Below are positions 1-8,241 of a DNA stretch of 39,898 nucleotides, one piece after another. The translations under genes and the position numbers were made by a program. The notes under the pieces are model-generated. The model saw only the letters and a list, made by a program, of their open reading frames with translations, was not told the origin of the DNA and ran no database searches. This DNA comes from a virus. The DNA lies in IMG/VR virus record IMGVR_UViG_3300025674_006908, positions 1 through 39,898 of that record, one strand, 5' to 3'. Position 1 is the first letter of the stretch, and each line of letters starts with the position of its first letter.

Positions 1-2
1 GA

Positions 3-278
3 CAAATATTTAAACAAAATACAGAAAAGATACCAACGCATGACCCGCAAACTGGCGAATTGAATCCATATTATGAAGAATTAACGGGTAAACTAAACCC
101 TATGAAAGAAACAAAAAACATCAAGTCAATGCCAAATCAGTATTGGCATAGAATCATTTCATTTGTAAAATCAGGTGTAAGACTTACTGGATACGCTTTT
201 ATTCCATTTGACTTGTTAGTTGCAACATTAATTCTTATAATAAGTGAAATAATTGGTATAGTAGAGGAATTAGTATAG
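3..278 (+). CDS. Small phage membrane protein, 5' end outside window
   Basis: The reading frame is already open at the left edge, so the true start lies upstream; an in-frame TTG at 60 is probably not the start. The visible part has a polar segment (HDPQTGELNPYYEELTGK), a motif I associate with small proteins of T4-like phages, then a hydrophobic C-terminus (GYAFIPFDLLVATLILIISE) that looks like one membrane helix. Its stop codon directly abuts the polymerase ATG, which implies co-transcription and coupled translation. No function can be assigned. Confidence 0.7.
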   Translation, partial: QIFKQNTEKIPTHDPQTGELNPYYEELTGKLNPMKETKNIKSMPNQYWHRIISFVKSGVRLTGYAFIPFDLLVATLILIISEIIGIVEELV

Positions 279-2789
279 ATGTATCACAATATTCATTACG
301 ACGGACGAAAAGATCAAATTCATTTATGGGATGATGAGTTAGGTTATCAAGTATTCAAATTCAACCCATATGGATATCTTCCTAGCAAAAATGGTGATTA
401 TGAAGCGTTAGATGGAACGAGATTAGATAAAGTTCCTGGAGTCTACAAGGATAACCCAACTTCATATGAATCAGACCTGAATGCAGAAATGAGAACGCTC
501 ATTGATTTGTATTATGAGTCTGATACGCCATCTACAGGACATAGAGATTTCTTTTTTGATATTGAGGTTGATATATCAGAAAAACTTCCTACGGTAGAAG
601 AAGCAGATTGTGCAATTACATCTATTGCATATCTAGACAAAGTTACCGGCGATAGAGAAGTATTGGTATTAGACATTGAGGGACGTTTAAAAGATATCAA
701 TACAGAATATTCAGTTCAAGTATTTCGCGATGAACGTGATATGTTAACGCATTTCATTAATCGCTTTGCAGAGATACAACCTACAGTAATTACAGGATGG
801 AATACAGATGGGTTTGATATTCCATATCTTGTTAATCGAATCAAAAGAACAATGGGGTCTGGTGCAGTTAAAAAGTTATCGCCAGCTGGAATTGTTGAAT
901 GGCTAAAACATCGTAGCAAATACCGAATTGCTGGTGTGTCAAGTCTCGATTACTTGCCATTATATAAAAACTTTACATATACAGAACTTCCTAATTACCG
1001 ATTAGACACAGTTGCTCGAACAGAGGTAGGAAGAGGTAAGATTGAATATGATGGTAACCTCAATGATTTGTTTGAAACAGACATTGCAAAGTTCATTGAA
1101 TATAACATGGTCGATGTGGATCTTGTATATGAATTAGATGAAAAGCTGCAACTATTAAATTTAGCACGAACAATATGTCATAAAGGACACGTTCCATATG
1201 AAGATGTGTATTATGCATCACGGTATCTAGATGGCGCAGCAGTTGTTGATTTAAAACGCAATGGATATGTTGCCCCTAATAAACAATTTAAATTTATTGA
1301 AGAAGAAACAACAGCTGATGCATTAGCAGGAGCATATGTTATGCCTCCTGTGCCGGGACTATACAAGTGGATATATGACTTAGATTTAACATCTCTGTAT
1401 CCTTCTATCATTATGACATTGAATATTTCACCCGAGACAAAAGTTGGTGTTATTCAAAACTTCAATGAAGAAGATATGTTGAAGCCAGATTCTTTTGCTA
1501 AGACTGTAAAACTAGGACGAGATGATGTTGAAATAGATAATGTGAAAGGATGGATTGATGAGAATGCCTATTCAGTTGCTAGCAATGGAACTGTGTATGA
1601 AACACAGAAGAAAGGATTTCTGCCAGAAATTCTTGCAAAATGGTTTGACGAACGTGTTACATATAAAAAGAAACGAGACACCTTTGAAGTGGGTTCGGAA
1701 GATTATAAATTTTATGACGCACTCCAATTAACACAAAAAGTTTTGCTTAATTCATTTTATGGGGTGTTAGGATTAAAGACTTTTCGTTTCCATGATTTAG
1801 ATAATGCAGGAGCTATTACAGCAACAGGACAAAGCATTATCAAGTTTTCAGCAAAAGTAATCAATAAATACTATGAAAAAGAAGTTGGACAAGACCACTT
1901 CCTCAACGAAAATGGCAAGAAAGCTGAGTTTTCATTCTACACTGACACAGACTCAACGTTTGTCAGTTCTCTACCTCTCTTGCATAAACGATATCCAGGA
2001 TTTGACGAAACGGATGAGCAATTCATGATTGAAAAGACCAATGAAGTTGCAGCAGAAGTTCAAAAACACGTAAATGCAATGTATGACATATATGCAAAGC
2101 GTTTTCATAATGTTAATGAACATCGATTACAAATTAAACAAGAATATGTTGCAAAGTCTGGTCTATGGATTGCAAAGAAAAGATATGCTCAGTGGGTGAT
2201 ATTCAAAGAAGGTAAGCCTACCAATAAAATGGATATCAAAGGATTAGATGTAATCAGGTCATCATTTCCAGAAGATTTTAAAAAGATCATGAAGGAAATA
2301 CTTTGGTTCATTCTCAAAGAAAAGAATAAGCAAGAAACTACAGATCTTGTAATGAACTTTAAGAATCGAATCAAAGAATCAGAAGTTCTCAATGTAATGA
2401 AAAACTCAGGTGTTAAGAACATTACAAAATATACAAAAGGTAGAGAAGCATTTGGCGGATATATGTCAGGAACACCTGCACACGTAAAGTCAGCTATCAA
2501 TTACAATGATCTCATTGAACGATCAGGCACTAAGACGTTTGCACAGTTAATTAATGGAGAAAAGGTTAAGTGGGGCTATCTTAGAGACAATCCATATGGA
2601 TTTGATACAATGGCATTGAGAGGATATGAAGACCCACCAGAAATAGTTGAGTTTGTTGAAACATATATTGATCGGAACAAGATATTTGACAGAGAACTTC
2701 GAGGTAAATTAGATGACTTTTATGCCGCATTAGGATGGGATAAACTTCCAGAAAATAATAATATGAATAAGTTCTTTTCATTTGGTTAA
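279..2789 (+). CDS. 43: Family B replicative DNA polymerase (T4 gp43-like)
   Basis: Replicative DNA polymerase with 3'-5' proofreading, expected to act with the clamp and clamp loader encoded downstream. The 836-residue product shows the exonuclease motifs in order: Exo I FDIE (D94, E96), Exo II GWNTDGFD (N175-F179-D180) and Exo III YNMVD (Y275, D279). The polymerase motifs follow: A DLTSLYPS (about 369-376), B K487...NSFYG (491-495) and C YTDTD (554-558, catalytic D556 and D558). All expected catalytic acids are present. T4 gp43 is about 900 residues, so this is slightly compact. The ATG directly follows the preceding stop and no strong Shine-Dalgarno is seen, so coupling is likely. Family and role are certain; equivalence to T4 gene 43 is by family and neighbours. 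Confidence 0.97.
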   Translation: MYHNIHYDGRKDQIHLWDDELGYQVFKFNPYGYLPSKNGDYEALDGTRLDKVPGVYKDNPTSYESDLNAEMRTLIDLYYESDTPSTGHRDFFFDIEVDISEKLPTVEEADCAITSIAYLDKVTGDREVLVLDIEGRLKDINTEYSVQVFRDERDMLTHFINRFAEIQPTVITGWNTDGFDIPYLVNRIKRTMGSGAVKKLSPAGIVEWLKHRSKYRIAGVSSLDYLPLYKNFTYTELPNYRLDTVARTEVGRGKIEYDGNLNDLFETDIAKFIEYNMVDVDLVYELDEKLQLLNLARTICHKGHVPYEDVYYASRYLDGAAVVDLKRNGYVAPNKQFKFIEEETTADALAGAYVMPPVPGLYKWIYDLDLTSLYPSIIMTLNISPETKVGVIQNFNEEDMLKPDSFAKTVKLGRDDVEIDNVKGWIDENAYSVASNGTVYETQKKGFLPEILAKWFDERVTYKKKRDTFEVGSEDYKFYDALQLTQKVLLNSFYGVLGLKTFRFHDLDNAGAITATGQSIIKFSAKVINKYYEKEVGQDHFLNENGKKAEFSFYTDTDSTFVSSLPLLHKRYPGFDETDEQFMIEKTNEVAAEVQKHVNAMYDIYAKRFHNVNEHRLQIKQEYVAKSGLWIAKKRYAQWVIFKEGKPTNKMDIKGLDVIRSSFPEDFKKIMKEILWFILKEKNKQETTDLVMNFKNRIKESEVLNVMKNSGVKNITKYTKGREAFGGYMSGTPAHVKSAINYNDLIERSGTKTFAQLINGEKVKWGYLRDNPYGFDTMALRGYEDPPEIVEFVETYIDRNKIFDRELRGKLDDFYAALGWDKLPENNNMNKFFSFG

Positions 2790-2810
2790 TTCGAAAATTT
2801 TCTTTATAAT
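2781..2810 (+). promoter_or_regulatory. Phage promoter, -35 TTTGGT / -10 TATAAT, nearly leaderless
   Basis: TTTGGT (2781-2786), 18 nt, then TATAAT (2805-2810). The ATG of the next gene is at 2816, only 5 nt after the -10, so transcription would start at or next to the start codon. The same 30-nt architecture occurs five more times in this window, always directly before a gene. The -35 overlaps the end of the polymerase gene. Confidence 0.7.
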
Positions 2811-2815
2811 AAGTT

Positions 2816-3271
2816 ATGTATAATAAGAAACAATGGAAAGGCCGAGAAGTAGAAGGCCGCTACTCTGACTTAATGACAATGTTTGTTAGAGATTTAGAAC
2901 GTGATGGCAATAAAAATAGTTATGGGCTTCTTGTAGACAAGTTAGGAGATTATCCTCACTATTATTTTACTATTGAGTATATGAAGAAGTGCCATGAAAA
3001 TACTCCATATATCGATACAGTTAGATGGATATTAGATTCTAGCAATATGGCAGTAACTATCGAAGCCGATAAAGACACCATAGAACGTATCCCTCCAGAC
3101 CTTATCAACAGATGCCACATTATCTATCGAATTCATGATAAAGCGTTACAAGTGTTGAAAGACACCGATACGCTATCAATTGATGCAGATTGGTATCGGG
3201 TGCATCAAGTAACTAAGTTGAACATGATGGAAATTACACCGTCATCATATAAATTTGACGAAGAATTATGA
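2816..3271 (+). CDS. Conserved phage protein of unknown function
   Basis: A 151-residue soluble protein with no domain I recognise. It is rich in charged and aromatic residues and has no signal peptide or membrane helix. It is the first gene after the promoter ending at 2810 and has no Shine-Dalgarno, in keeping with leaderless translation. It overlaps the QueD-like gene by an ATGA junction, so it heads the unit containing the putative base-modification genes and may be expressed with them. No role can be inferred from its sequence. Confidence 0.85.
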   Translation: MYNKKQWKGREVEGRYSDLMTMFVRDLERDGNKNSYGLLVDKLGDYPHYYFTIEYMKKCHENTPYIDTVRWILDSSNMAVTIEADKDTIERIPPDLINRCHIIYRIHDKALQVLKDTDTLSIDADWYRVHQVTKLNMMEITPSSYKFDEEL

Positions 3272-3609
3272 AATATTCAGTATTTGTAACATTTGCAATA
3301 GAAGGATTTCATTGTTGGCCTGAAGCTAAAGATGTATTTCCAGAAGTAGCATTTTTGTCTGACAGACATAGACATATGTTTCATTTTAAATGTTATGCTC
3401 ACGTAACACATACAGACAGAGATGAAGAATTTATTCTAATGCAACGCAGAATAAAAAAGCAACTTAGAAATGCGTTCGGAGGCAACATATTAGAATTCGG
3501 CCGAATGAGCTGCGAAGATATTGGTGAGTGGTTGTTAGAACATAATAATAACTTGTATCGGGTAGAAGTATCTGAGGACAACGAAAATGGAGCGATTGTA
3601 GAAAGATGA
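3268..3609 (+). CDS. QueD-like (T-fold, 6-pyruvoyl/6-carboxy-tetrahydropterin synthase related) protein
   Basis: A 113-residue protein resembling the QueD/PTPS T-fold family, which makes pterin precursors of 7-deazaguanine. Visible features are a possible metal-binding His in GFHCW (H15), an HxH pair (H34, H36, in DRHRHMF), an MSCEDIGEWL helix matching the family's S-E-N-L-A segment, and the C-terminal strand VEVSEDNENGA (about 99-109), which corresponds to the substrate-binding Glu region. The catalytic Cys that QueD carries four residues before its HxH is absent here (L30), so it may be a divergent enzyme or non-catalytic. It overlaps both neighbours by ATGA and lies two genes upstream of a TGT/DpdA-like gene, which supports a 7-deazaguanine context. 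The family call is moderate. Confidence 0.6.
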   Translation: MKYSVFVTFAIEGFHCWPEAKDVFPEVAFLSDRHRHMFHFKCYAHVTHTDRDEEFILMQRRIKKQLRNAFGGNILEFGRMSCEDIGEWLLEHNNNLYRVEVSEDNENGAIVER

Positions 3610-4619
3610 TTTACGTAGTAGATTTAGAAAGTATTCCAACACGATACACATCAGAGTGGAAGTGGTTTGTTCCTCAATGGCTTCAAGAAAATGGACTTGA
3701 AGTAACTGTTATTGAAGGTGATCAAGAAATTCCAGAAATGACTACACCAGGTGCATTCTTGAACTTTGGTGGTACTAATATGTATAAAGCTACTCAAGTC
3801 CATCAAATATCTCGATTATTCGTTGAAGACAAAATACAAGACGGAGATCAGTTTGTATTTACAGATGCTTGGCATCCTGGTGTTATCAACATCAAGTATA
3901 TGTCTAAACTATTAGGTAAAGACATTACACTGCATGGTTTATGGCACGCAGGTTCATATGACCCAAATGATTTCTTAGGTAGATTGATTGGAAATGAAAA
4001 GTGGATACGTAATGCAGAAGCTTCTTTCTTCGAAGCATTTGATTATAATTGGGTAGCTACTTATTCTCACGAAAAACAAATACGTAACGTATTTCCAGAT
4101 GTAAAATTACATCATACAGGTTGGCCGATGTCATATACACGAGATTTGTTGGACCGAGCTAAGCAAAAGGAAAGAAAGCCTATAATAGTATTTCCGCATC
4201 GTATTGCTCCAGAAAAGCGTTTAGATTTATTTGAAGAATTATCTAAAAGACCTGAGTTATCTCATTACGAATTTAGAGTTCCTATGCAAGAAAATCTTAC
4301 AAAGGATCAATATCATAACCTGCTAGGAACAGCTCGTTTTGCTGTATCATTTGCAGAACAAGAAACATTGGGCATATCAATGTATGAAGCTGCTTGTGCA
4401 GGAGCTGTTCCAATTGTTCCAAAAAGACTTTCATATGTTGAAATGTATTATGACGGTTTCAAGACAGATGGCACGGTAGATGCAGTAGTCAATAAAATAT
4501 TAGAATTAGAATCTCATGATTTGCAGCGTGAAGCAAATGATCAAGCTAACTTGTTACATGAGCATTTCTTTTCAGCAACAAAATTACTTAATAAATTAAA
4601 GGAAATAAATGCAAGATAA
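3606..4619 (+). CDS. GT-B glycosyltransferase (GT4-like) within the 7-deazaguanine cassette
   Basis: A 337-residue protein with a two-domain GT-B layout. The C-terminal donor-binding half carries VFPHRIAPEKRLDLF (about 195-209) and EQETLGISMYEAACAGAVP (251-269), the E-x7-E-type signature of retaining group 1 (GT4-like) transferases. It lies between the QueD-like and TGT/DpdA-like genes, overlapping the first by ATGA and the second by 11 nt, and is 7 kb away from the main glycosyltransferase island. This suggests its acceptor is the modified nucleoside rather than a surface glycan. That acceptor assignment is inference; the glycosyltransferase family call is well supported. Confidence 0.85.
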   Translation: MIYVVDLESIPTRYTSEWKWFVPQWLQENGLEVTVIEGDQEIPEMTTPGAFLNFGGTNMYKATQVHQISRLFVEDKIQDGDQFVFTDAWHPGVINIKYMSKLLGKDITLHGLWHAGSYDPNDFLGRLIGNEKWIRNAEASFFEAFDYNWVATYSHEKQIRNVFPDVKLHHTGWPMSYTRDLLDRAKQKERKPIIVFPHRIAPEKRLDLFEELSKRPELSHYEFRVPMQENLTKDQYHNLLGTARFAVSFAEQETLGISMYEAACAGAVPIVPKRLSYVEMYYDGFKTDGTVDAVVNKILELESHDLQREANDQANLLHEHFFSATKLLNKLKEINAR

Positions 4620-5874
4620 AAGGTTTATTTATTATCCATCGCTTTCAGCAGGAAGCATGGTTTCTGCATTCAAAAAGGATTATAAATTTTCAGATGGTAC
4701 TCCCGTTAAATTTTATGACTCGAGATACCCAGCAGAATGGAGACATCCATACTTTTTGATTACTGCAGGTCATCATTACAAGAAAATGGATTTCCGCGAT
4801 CAGCTCGGATTAGAAAAAGATGTATTAGTATTTGGCGACTCTGGTGGGTATCAGATTGCAACGGGGGCATTGCCATATTCAAATGAATTGAGAGAAAAGA
4901 TCTTTCATTGGTTAGAAGCTAATTCAGATGTTGCAGCTAATTTGGATATTCCACCTAAGACTGTATACAAGAACAAGTTTCATGAATGTGCGGATATTTC
5001 ATTTGATAATTTTAAATGGTTTGAAAAGAATCAATCAGGAAAGACTGCATTCATCAATATGCTTCAAGGATCTAATTCTGAAGAATATACATGGTGGTAT
5101 CATAAATTTAAAGACTTTGATTTTAATGGATGGGCAATTGGTGGTCCACAAAAGTTAGTAGACTTCATGTTTGCGTTAGCTTTAATGCTTCAAGAAAAAG
5201 AGTTTGAAAAAGAACATAACAAGTACTTGCACTTGTTGGGTATTAGCAAGATATCAGATTTCTTTATTTTAGCAACATTGCAAAAACTAATGAACAAGTT
5301 AACTAATAATAGAATATATGTTAGCACAGATTCATCATCACCAGGACAATATCCAGTATATGGGACATATCTTCATTCTTGGAATTATAAAGTTCAATCA
5401 TTCAGTGAATTGTATTTTCCTAAGAATAATGAATATCGTAGACAAACACATATTACACAAGGTAAGACTGCATCTACTCAAGTTGATAAACATCAACATG
5501 TAGCTTGCGGATTAGATTGCCCGGCCTGTAAAGACTTTACATATGAATATTTAGAAGGCAAAACTGCAGAAGGCTTAGATCGTTATTCACAAGAAGCTAT
5601 GCCTCGAATGGTAGTTCATAATACACATTTGTATGTACGATTAGCAGAAGATATCAATAAGGTTGTTGATAGCCATGTAGAAATGCTAGAAACACTTATT
5701 CCAAGAGATTTGTATTCAGTTATTCTATCAATGCATGAAATGTTTGCAGATCCAGACGCAGCAATGCATATATATGAAAAATACAAAAAAGTATATAAAA
5801 AGTTTGGTGGTGATAGTATATCAACTATCAATGCTACATCATTCAATCAATTCTTTGGACAAAAGACAAATTAA
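4609..5874 (+). CDS. TGT-like transglycosylase, probable DpdA-type DNA 7-deazaguanine insertase
   Basis: A 421-residue tRNA-guanine-transglycosylase-fold protein. It shows GDSGGYQIA (76-84, cf. DSGGFQ of TGT), LDIPP (112-116), MLQGS (151-155), WAIGG (175-179), HLLGISK (208-214) and VSTDSSSP (238-245, with D241 the likely nucleophile). A zinc site follows: C300-x3-C304-x2-C307 plus a His in VVHNTHLY (335-342). TGT exchanges guanine for a 7-deazaguanine in tRNA; phage DpdA paralogues do this in DNA. Being in a phage replication block beside QueD-like and glycosyltransferase genes favours a DpdA-type role. QueC, QueE and FolE are not in this window, so precursors would come from the host or from genes elsewhere. 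A tRNA target cannot be excluded. Confidence 0.8.
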   Translation: MQDKRFIYYPSLSAGSMVSAFKKDYKFSDGTPVKFYDSRYPAEWRHPYFLITAGHHYKKMDFRDQLGLEKDVLVFGDSGGYQIATGALPYSNELREKIFHWLEANSDVAANLDIPPKTVYKNKFHECADISFDNFKWFEKNQSGKTAFINMLQGSNSEEYTWWYHKFKDFDFNGWAIGGPQKLVDFMFALALMLQEKEFEKEHNKYLHLLGISKISDFFILATLQKLMNKLTNNRIYVSTDSSSPGQYPVYGTYLHSWNYKVQSFSELYFPKNNEYRRQTHITQGKTASTQVDKHQHVACGLDCPACKDFTYEYLEGKTAEGLDRYSQEAMPRMVVHNTHLYVRLAEDINKVVDSHVEMLETLIPRDLYSVILSMHEMFADPDAAMHIYEKYKKVYKKFGGDSISTINATSFNQFFGQKTN

Positions 5875-5894
5875 TTATAAAAATAGGTTACAAA

Positions 5895-6602
5895 ATGGAG
5901 AAAAGTAAACTCGTAAATTTTATTAATCGTTATCATTTAGCAGGAAACTGTGAAGCGGTTATTGTAAAGGAAAATGAAAACGGCGTAAGCTGTGATTTAA
6001 TTGACTCTGATCAGACAGTAGTTGGTAATGTTCAATGGAAAACCGATCCCTTTCTTAAAGGAGAGTTAGGTATCAATCACACAGGTACATTAACAAAGAT
6101 GTTGTCAGCGGTAAATGAAAACATTGACATCAACGTAAGGGAAAGTGCTGGAAAGAACTTTTCAATGGAGATCAAAGAAGGATCTACCAAGATGACATTC
6201 ATGTTGGCAGACACTACGGTTATTCCAGCAGTGCCAGCAATCAACCAACAACCTGAGTATGAGGTTAGCATTGACTTAGATGATGTATTCATCAATCGTT
6301 TCATTAAAGCAAAGAATGCGTTACCAGATGCAAAGAACTTTGCCGTTCAAGTAAAAGAAGGTAAAATTCGTTTCATTATCAATTATACAACCATCAATGC
6401 AGATAATATTTCATTTGAGATTGATGGTGGAGTGAATCCAATGGAACCAATCATGTTCTCAGCAGACAAATTGAAAGAAATTTTGACTGCAAATAGAGGT
6501 GATATGGGTACGCTTCATGTTTCATCACAAGGATTGGCTAAAGTTGAATTTCACGGTCAGGATTTTGATTCTACTTATTTCCTTGTACAATTACAAAACT
6601 AA
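5895..6602 (+). CDS. 45: Sliding clamp (T4 gp45-like processivity factor)
   Basis: A 235-residue protein close to T4 gp45 in length (228), placed directly before the clamp-loader gene as in T4-like phages. It starts with a KLVNFINRYHLAG segment and has alternating beta-rich repeats typical of the trimeric clamp (for example SIDLDDVFINRF, MFSADKLKEIL) and a C-terminal TYFLVQL strand. It is expected to tether the polymerase and, in T4, also to activate late transcription. The start is preceded by TTATAAAAATAGGTTACAAA; an AGGTTAC element just before the ATG recurs before the gene at 11542. TTTGGA at 5854 with TATAAA at 5876 could be a promoter, but its spacing (16 nt) differs from the six well-matched ones. 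Confidence 0.88.
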   Translation: MEKSKLVNFINRYHLAGNCEAVIVKENENGVSCDLIDSDQTVVGNVQWKTDPFLKGELGINHTGTLTKMLSAVNENIDINVRESAGKNFSMEIKEGSTKMTFMLADTTVIPAVPAINQQPEYEVSIDLDDVFINRFIKAKNALPDAKNFAVQVKEGKIRFIINYTTINADNISFEIDGGVNPMEPIMFSADKLKEILTANRGDMGTLHVSSQGLAKVEFHGQDFDSTYFLVQLQN

Positions 6603-6608
6603 TTGGAT

Positions 6609-7535
6609 ATGATAGGACAAGTAGAAAATACACTTTGGGTAGAGTCATTCAGACCTTCAACATTAGATGGATACATTGGTAATGAACATATCATAGAGAA
6701 AGTGCGCATCTTCATCGAAAATGGAGATGTGCCACATCTTCTCTTTTATGGACCAGCTGGTACGGGTAAAACGACACTTGCAAAGATTATTGCAAACGGT
6801 GTTGATGCAGATATTATGTACATCAATGCATCGGATGAAAACTCTGTTGATACGGTTAGAGATAAAATCAAAAGATATGCATCAACAGTAGGATTCAAGC
6901 GTTGGAAGATTGTGATTCTTGATGAGGCTGATTTCTTAACACCGAATGGTCAAGCAGCATTGCGTAATCTAATGGAAACATATAGCAAGACAACAAGATT
7001 TATTCTTACATGTAACTATGTTGAAAAGATTATCGACCCAATTCAATCAAGATGTCAAGTATTTGGAATCACACCTCCAAATAAGCGTGATGTAGCACAG
7101 AGATTGGTAACGGTTCTTGACGATAAGGGTGTAAAATATGATGTTAAAGATGTAGCAATAATTATCAATGCATCATACCCAGATGTTAGAAGAGCAATCA
7201 ATGCAGCTCAAGCTCAAGTAGTCAACGGCGAATTGCGTATTGACAAGCAAAGCACAGTTCAAGCTAATTACATGACTGAAATACTTGAAGTGTTAAAGAA
7301 TTTGAAAGATAAGAAGAAAGCATTTACTCAAATACGTCAAATTATAGCTGACAGCAAAGTAAAAGACTTTCAGCCTCTATTCACATTCTTATATGACACA
7401 ATAGATGATTATGGTACAGGTCATGTTGCTGGTGTTATTTTAATATTAGCAGAAGCTCAGTATCAGGATGCACATGCAGTTGATAAAGAAATCAACACAA
7501 TGGCAATGTTTGTTAAATTAATGAATGAATTATAA
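6609..7535 (+). CDS. 44: Clamp loader large subunit, AAA+ ATPase (T4 gp44-like)
   Basis: AAA+ clamp-loader ATPase that opens and loads the sliding clamp. Counting from the ATG at 6609, Walker A is GPAGTGKTT (48-56), Walker B is ILDEAD (about 103-108), and the SRC motif (147-149) supplies the trans arginine finger. The 308-residue length matches gp44 (319). An in-frame TTG at 6603 directly after the clamp stop is an alternative start, but the ATG two codons later is more credible. Neither has a clear Shine-Dalgarno, so coupling to the clamp gene is likely. The partner small subunit is at 8242, separated by two other genes. Confidence 0.95.
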   Translation: MIGQVENTLWVESFRPSTLDGYIGNEHIIEKVRIFIENGDVPHLLFYGPAGTGKTTLAKIIANGVDADIMYINASDENSVDTVRDKIKRYASTVGFKRWKIVILDEADFLTPNGQAALRNLMETYSKTTRFILTCNYVEKIIDPIQSRCQVFGITPPNKRDVAQRLVTVLDDKGVKYDVKDVAIIINASYPDVRRAINAAQAQVVNGELRIDKQSTVQANYMTEILEVLKNLKDKKKAFTQIRQIIADSKVKDFQPLFTFLYDTIDDYGTGHVAGVILILAEAQYQDAHAVDKEINTMAMFVKLMNEL

Positions 7536-7540
7536 TAAAT

Positions 7541-7555
7541 AAACCCAACACTTAC
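7541..7555 (+). repeat. Left arm of a perfect 15-bp inverted repeat
   Basis: AAACCCAACACTTAC at 7541-7555 is the exact reverse complement of 7836-7850. The arms lie just outside the 83-residue gene at 7577-7828. Pairing does not extend at either end. It may be a long-range RNA stem, or the ends of a small mobile or recombined segment. Confidence 0.9.
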
Positions 7556-7576
7556 GCTTAAATAAGGAGAAATATT

Positions 7577-7828
7577 ATGGAAATAATCGCATTTTTGTTA
7601 GGTGTAGGTTCAGTTATTGCAATTGCAATGGTTGTGTCTATGTTTAGGATGAATAAACGAATCGCTAATAGCGAACAAAAGTTAAACGACCAAGAAAAAC
7701 AATTCGATGATGTTTATCGAGAATTTGAAAATACGAATAATACATTACATCAACGTGTTGATGAGTTATATAGTGTATTAGACTCAAGATTTGATAAATT
7801 CGAAAATAAATTAAATAACAAAAAATAA
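7577..7828 (+). CDS. Small membrane-anchored coiled-coil protein
   Basis: An 83-residue protein with an N-terminal membrane helix (about 2-24, IIAFLLGVGSVIAIAMVVSM) followed by a basic patch and a long heptad-like, charged C-terminal helix (about 30-80), so a cytoplasmic coiled coil is likely. The start is well defined by AAGGAG (7563-7568), one of the few strong Shine-Dalgarno sites in this part of the window. It interrupts the clamp-loader genes and is framed by a perfect 15-bp inverted repeat, which suggests separate regulation or independent acquisition. I do not recognise a family. Confidence 0.85.
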   Translation: MEIIAFLLGVGSVIAIAMVVSMFRMNKRIANSEQKLNDQEKQFDDVYREFENTNNTLHQRVDELYSVLDSRFDKFENKLNNKK

Positions 7829-7835
7829 TTAATCA

Positions 7836-7850
7836 GTAAGTGTTGGGTTT
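7836..7850 (+). repeat. Right arm of a perfect 15-bp inverted repeat
   Basis: GTAAGTGTTGGGTTT at 7836-7850 is the reverse complement of 7541-7555. It lies 8 nt after the stop of the 83-residue gene. It does not form a local hairpin by itself, so it is not a normal intrinsic terminator. Confidence 0.9.
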
Positions 7851-7864
7851 TATAAAATAAAAAT

Positions 7865-8239
7865 ATGAACATAAAAGAAATACAACAAGAAATCCATAAA
7901 GTCAATGTAGAAAAAGGCTTTTGGGAAGATAGAAAAAATGTAGGCGAAGTTTTGATGCTAATCGTATCAGAGTTAGGCGAAGCATTAGAAGCACATCGAG
8001 GTTCTAGAAAAGCCTTAGTTGAACTGTTTGATGCAAAAGCAATTGACAGAACTGAAGCAGCAGATTATCAAGCAGATTTTGAACAATGTATTAAAGACAC
8101 ATTTGAAGATGAAATTGCTGATACAGTAATTCGTATTTTTGATATGTGTGAAGGTTTTGGTATTGATTTAGAACGACATATTGAATTGAAATTAGAGTAT
8201 AATAGAACAAGACCGTATAAGCACGGTAAAAAATATTAA
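7865..8239 (+). CDS. MazG-like nucleotide pyrophosphohydrolase
   Basis: A 124-residue all-alpha NTP-pyrophosphatase of the MazG type, which hydrolyses (d)NTPs or modified nucleotides to monophosphates. The metal-binding pattern is visible: E36-x2-E39 in SELGEAL, and E83-x2-D86 in DEIADTVIRIFD, with the typical linker between. The C-terminal LKLEYNRTRPYKHGKKY tail is common in phage and bacterial MazG-like proteins. Phage MazG homologues have been linked to nucleotide-pool cleaning and to altering ppGpp. Here it sits near base-modification genes, so discarding unwanted nucleotides is a plausible role (inference). Confidence 0.88.
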   Translation: MNIKEIQQEIHKVNVEKGFWEDRKNVGEVLMLIVSELGEALEAHRGSRKALVELFDAKAIDRTEAADYQADFEQCIKDTFEDEIADTVIRIFDMCEGFGIDLERHIELKLEYNRTRPYKHGKKY

Positions 8240-8241
8240 AC

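Noticed and set aside
512-2781. Several minus-strand open frames opposite the polymerase gene
   Set aside because: They lie fully inside a gene with all family B motifs, show no domains and have no start signals; they are antisense shadows.
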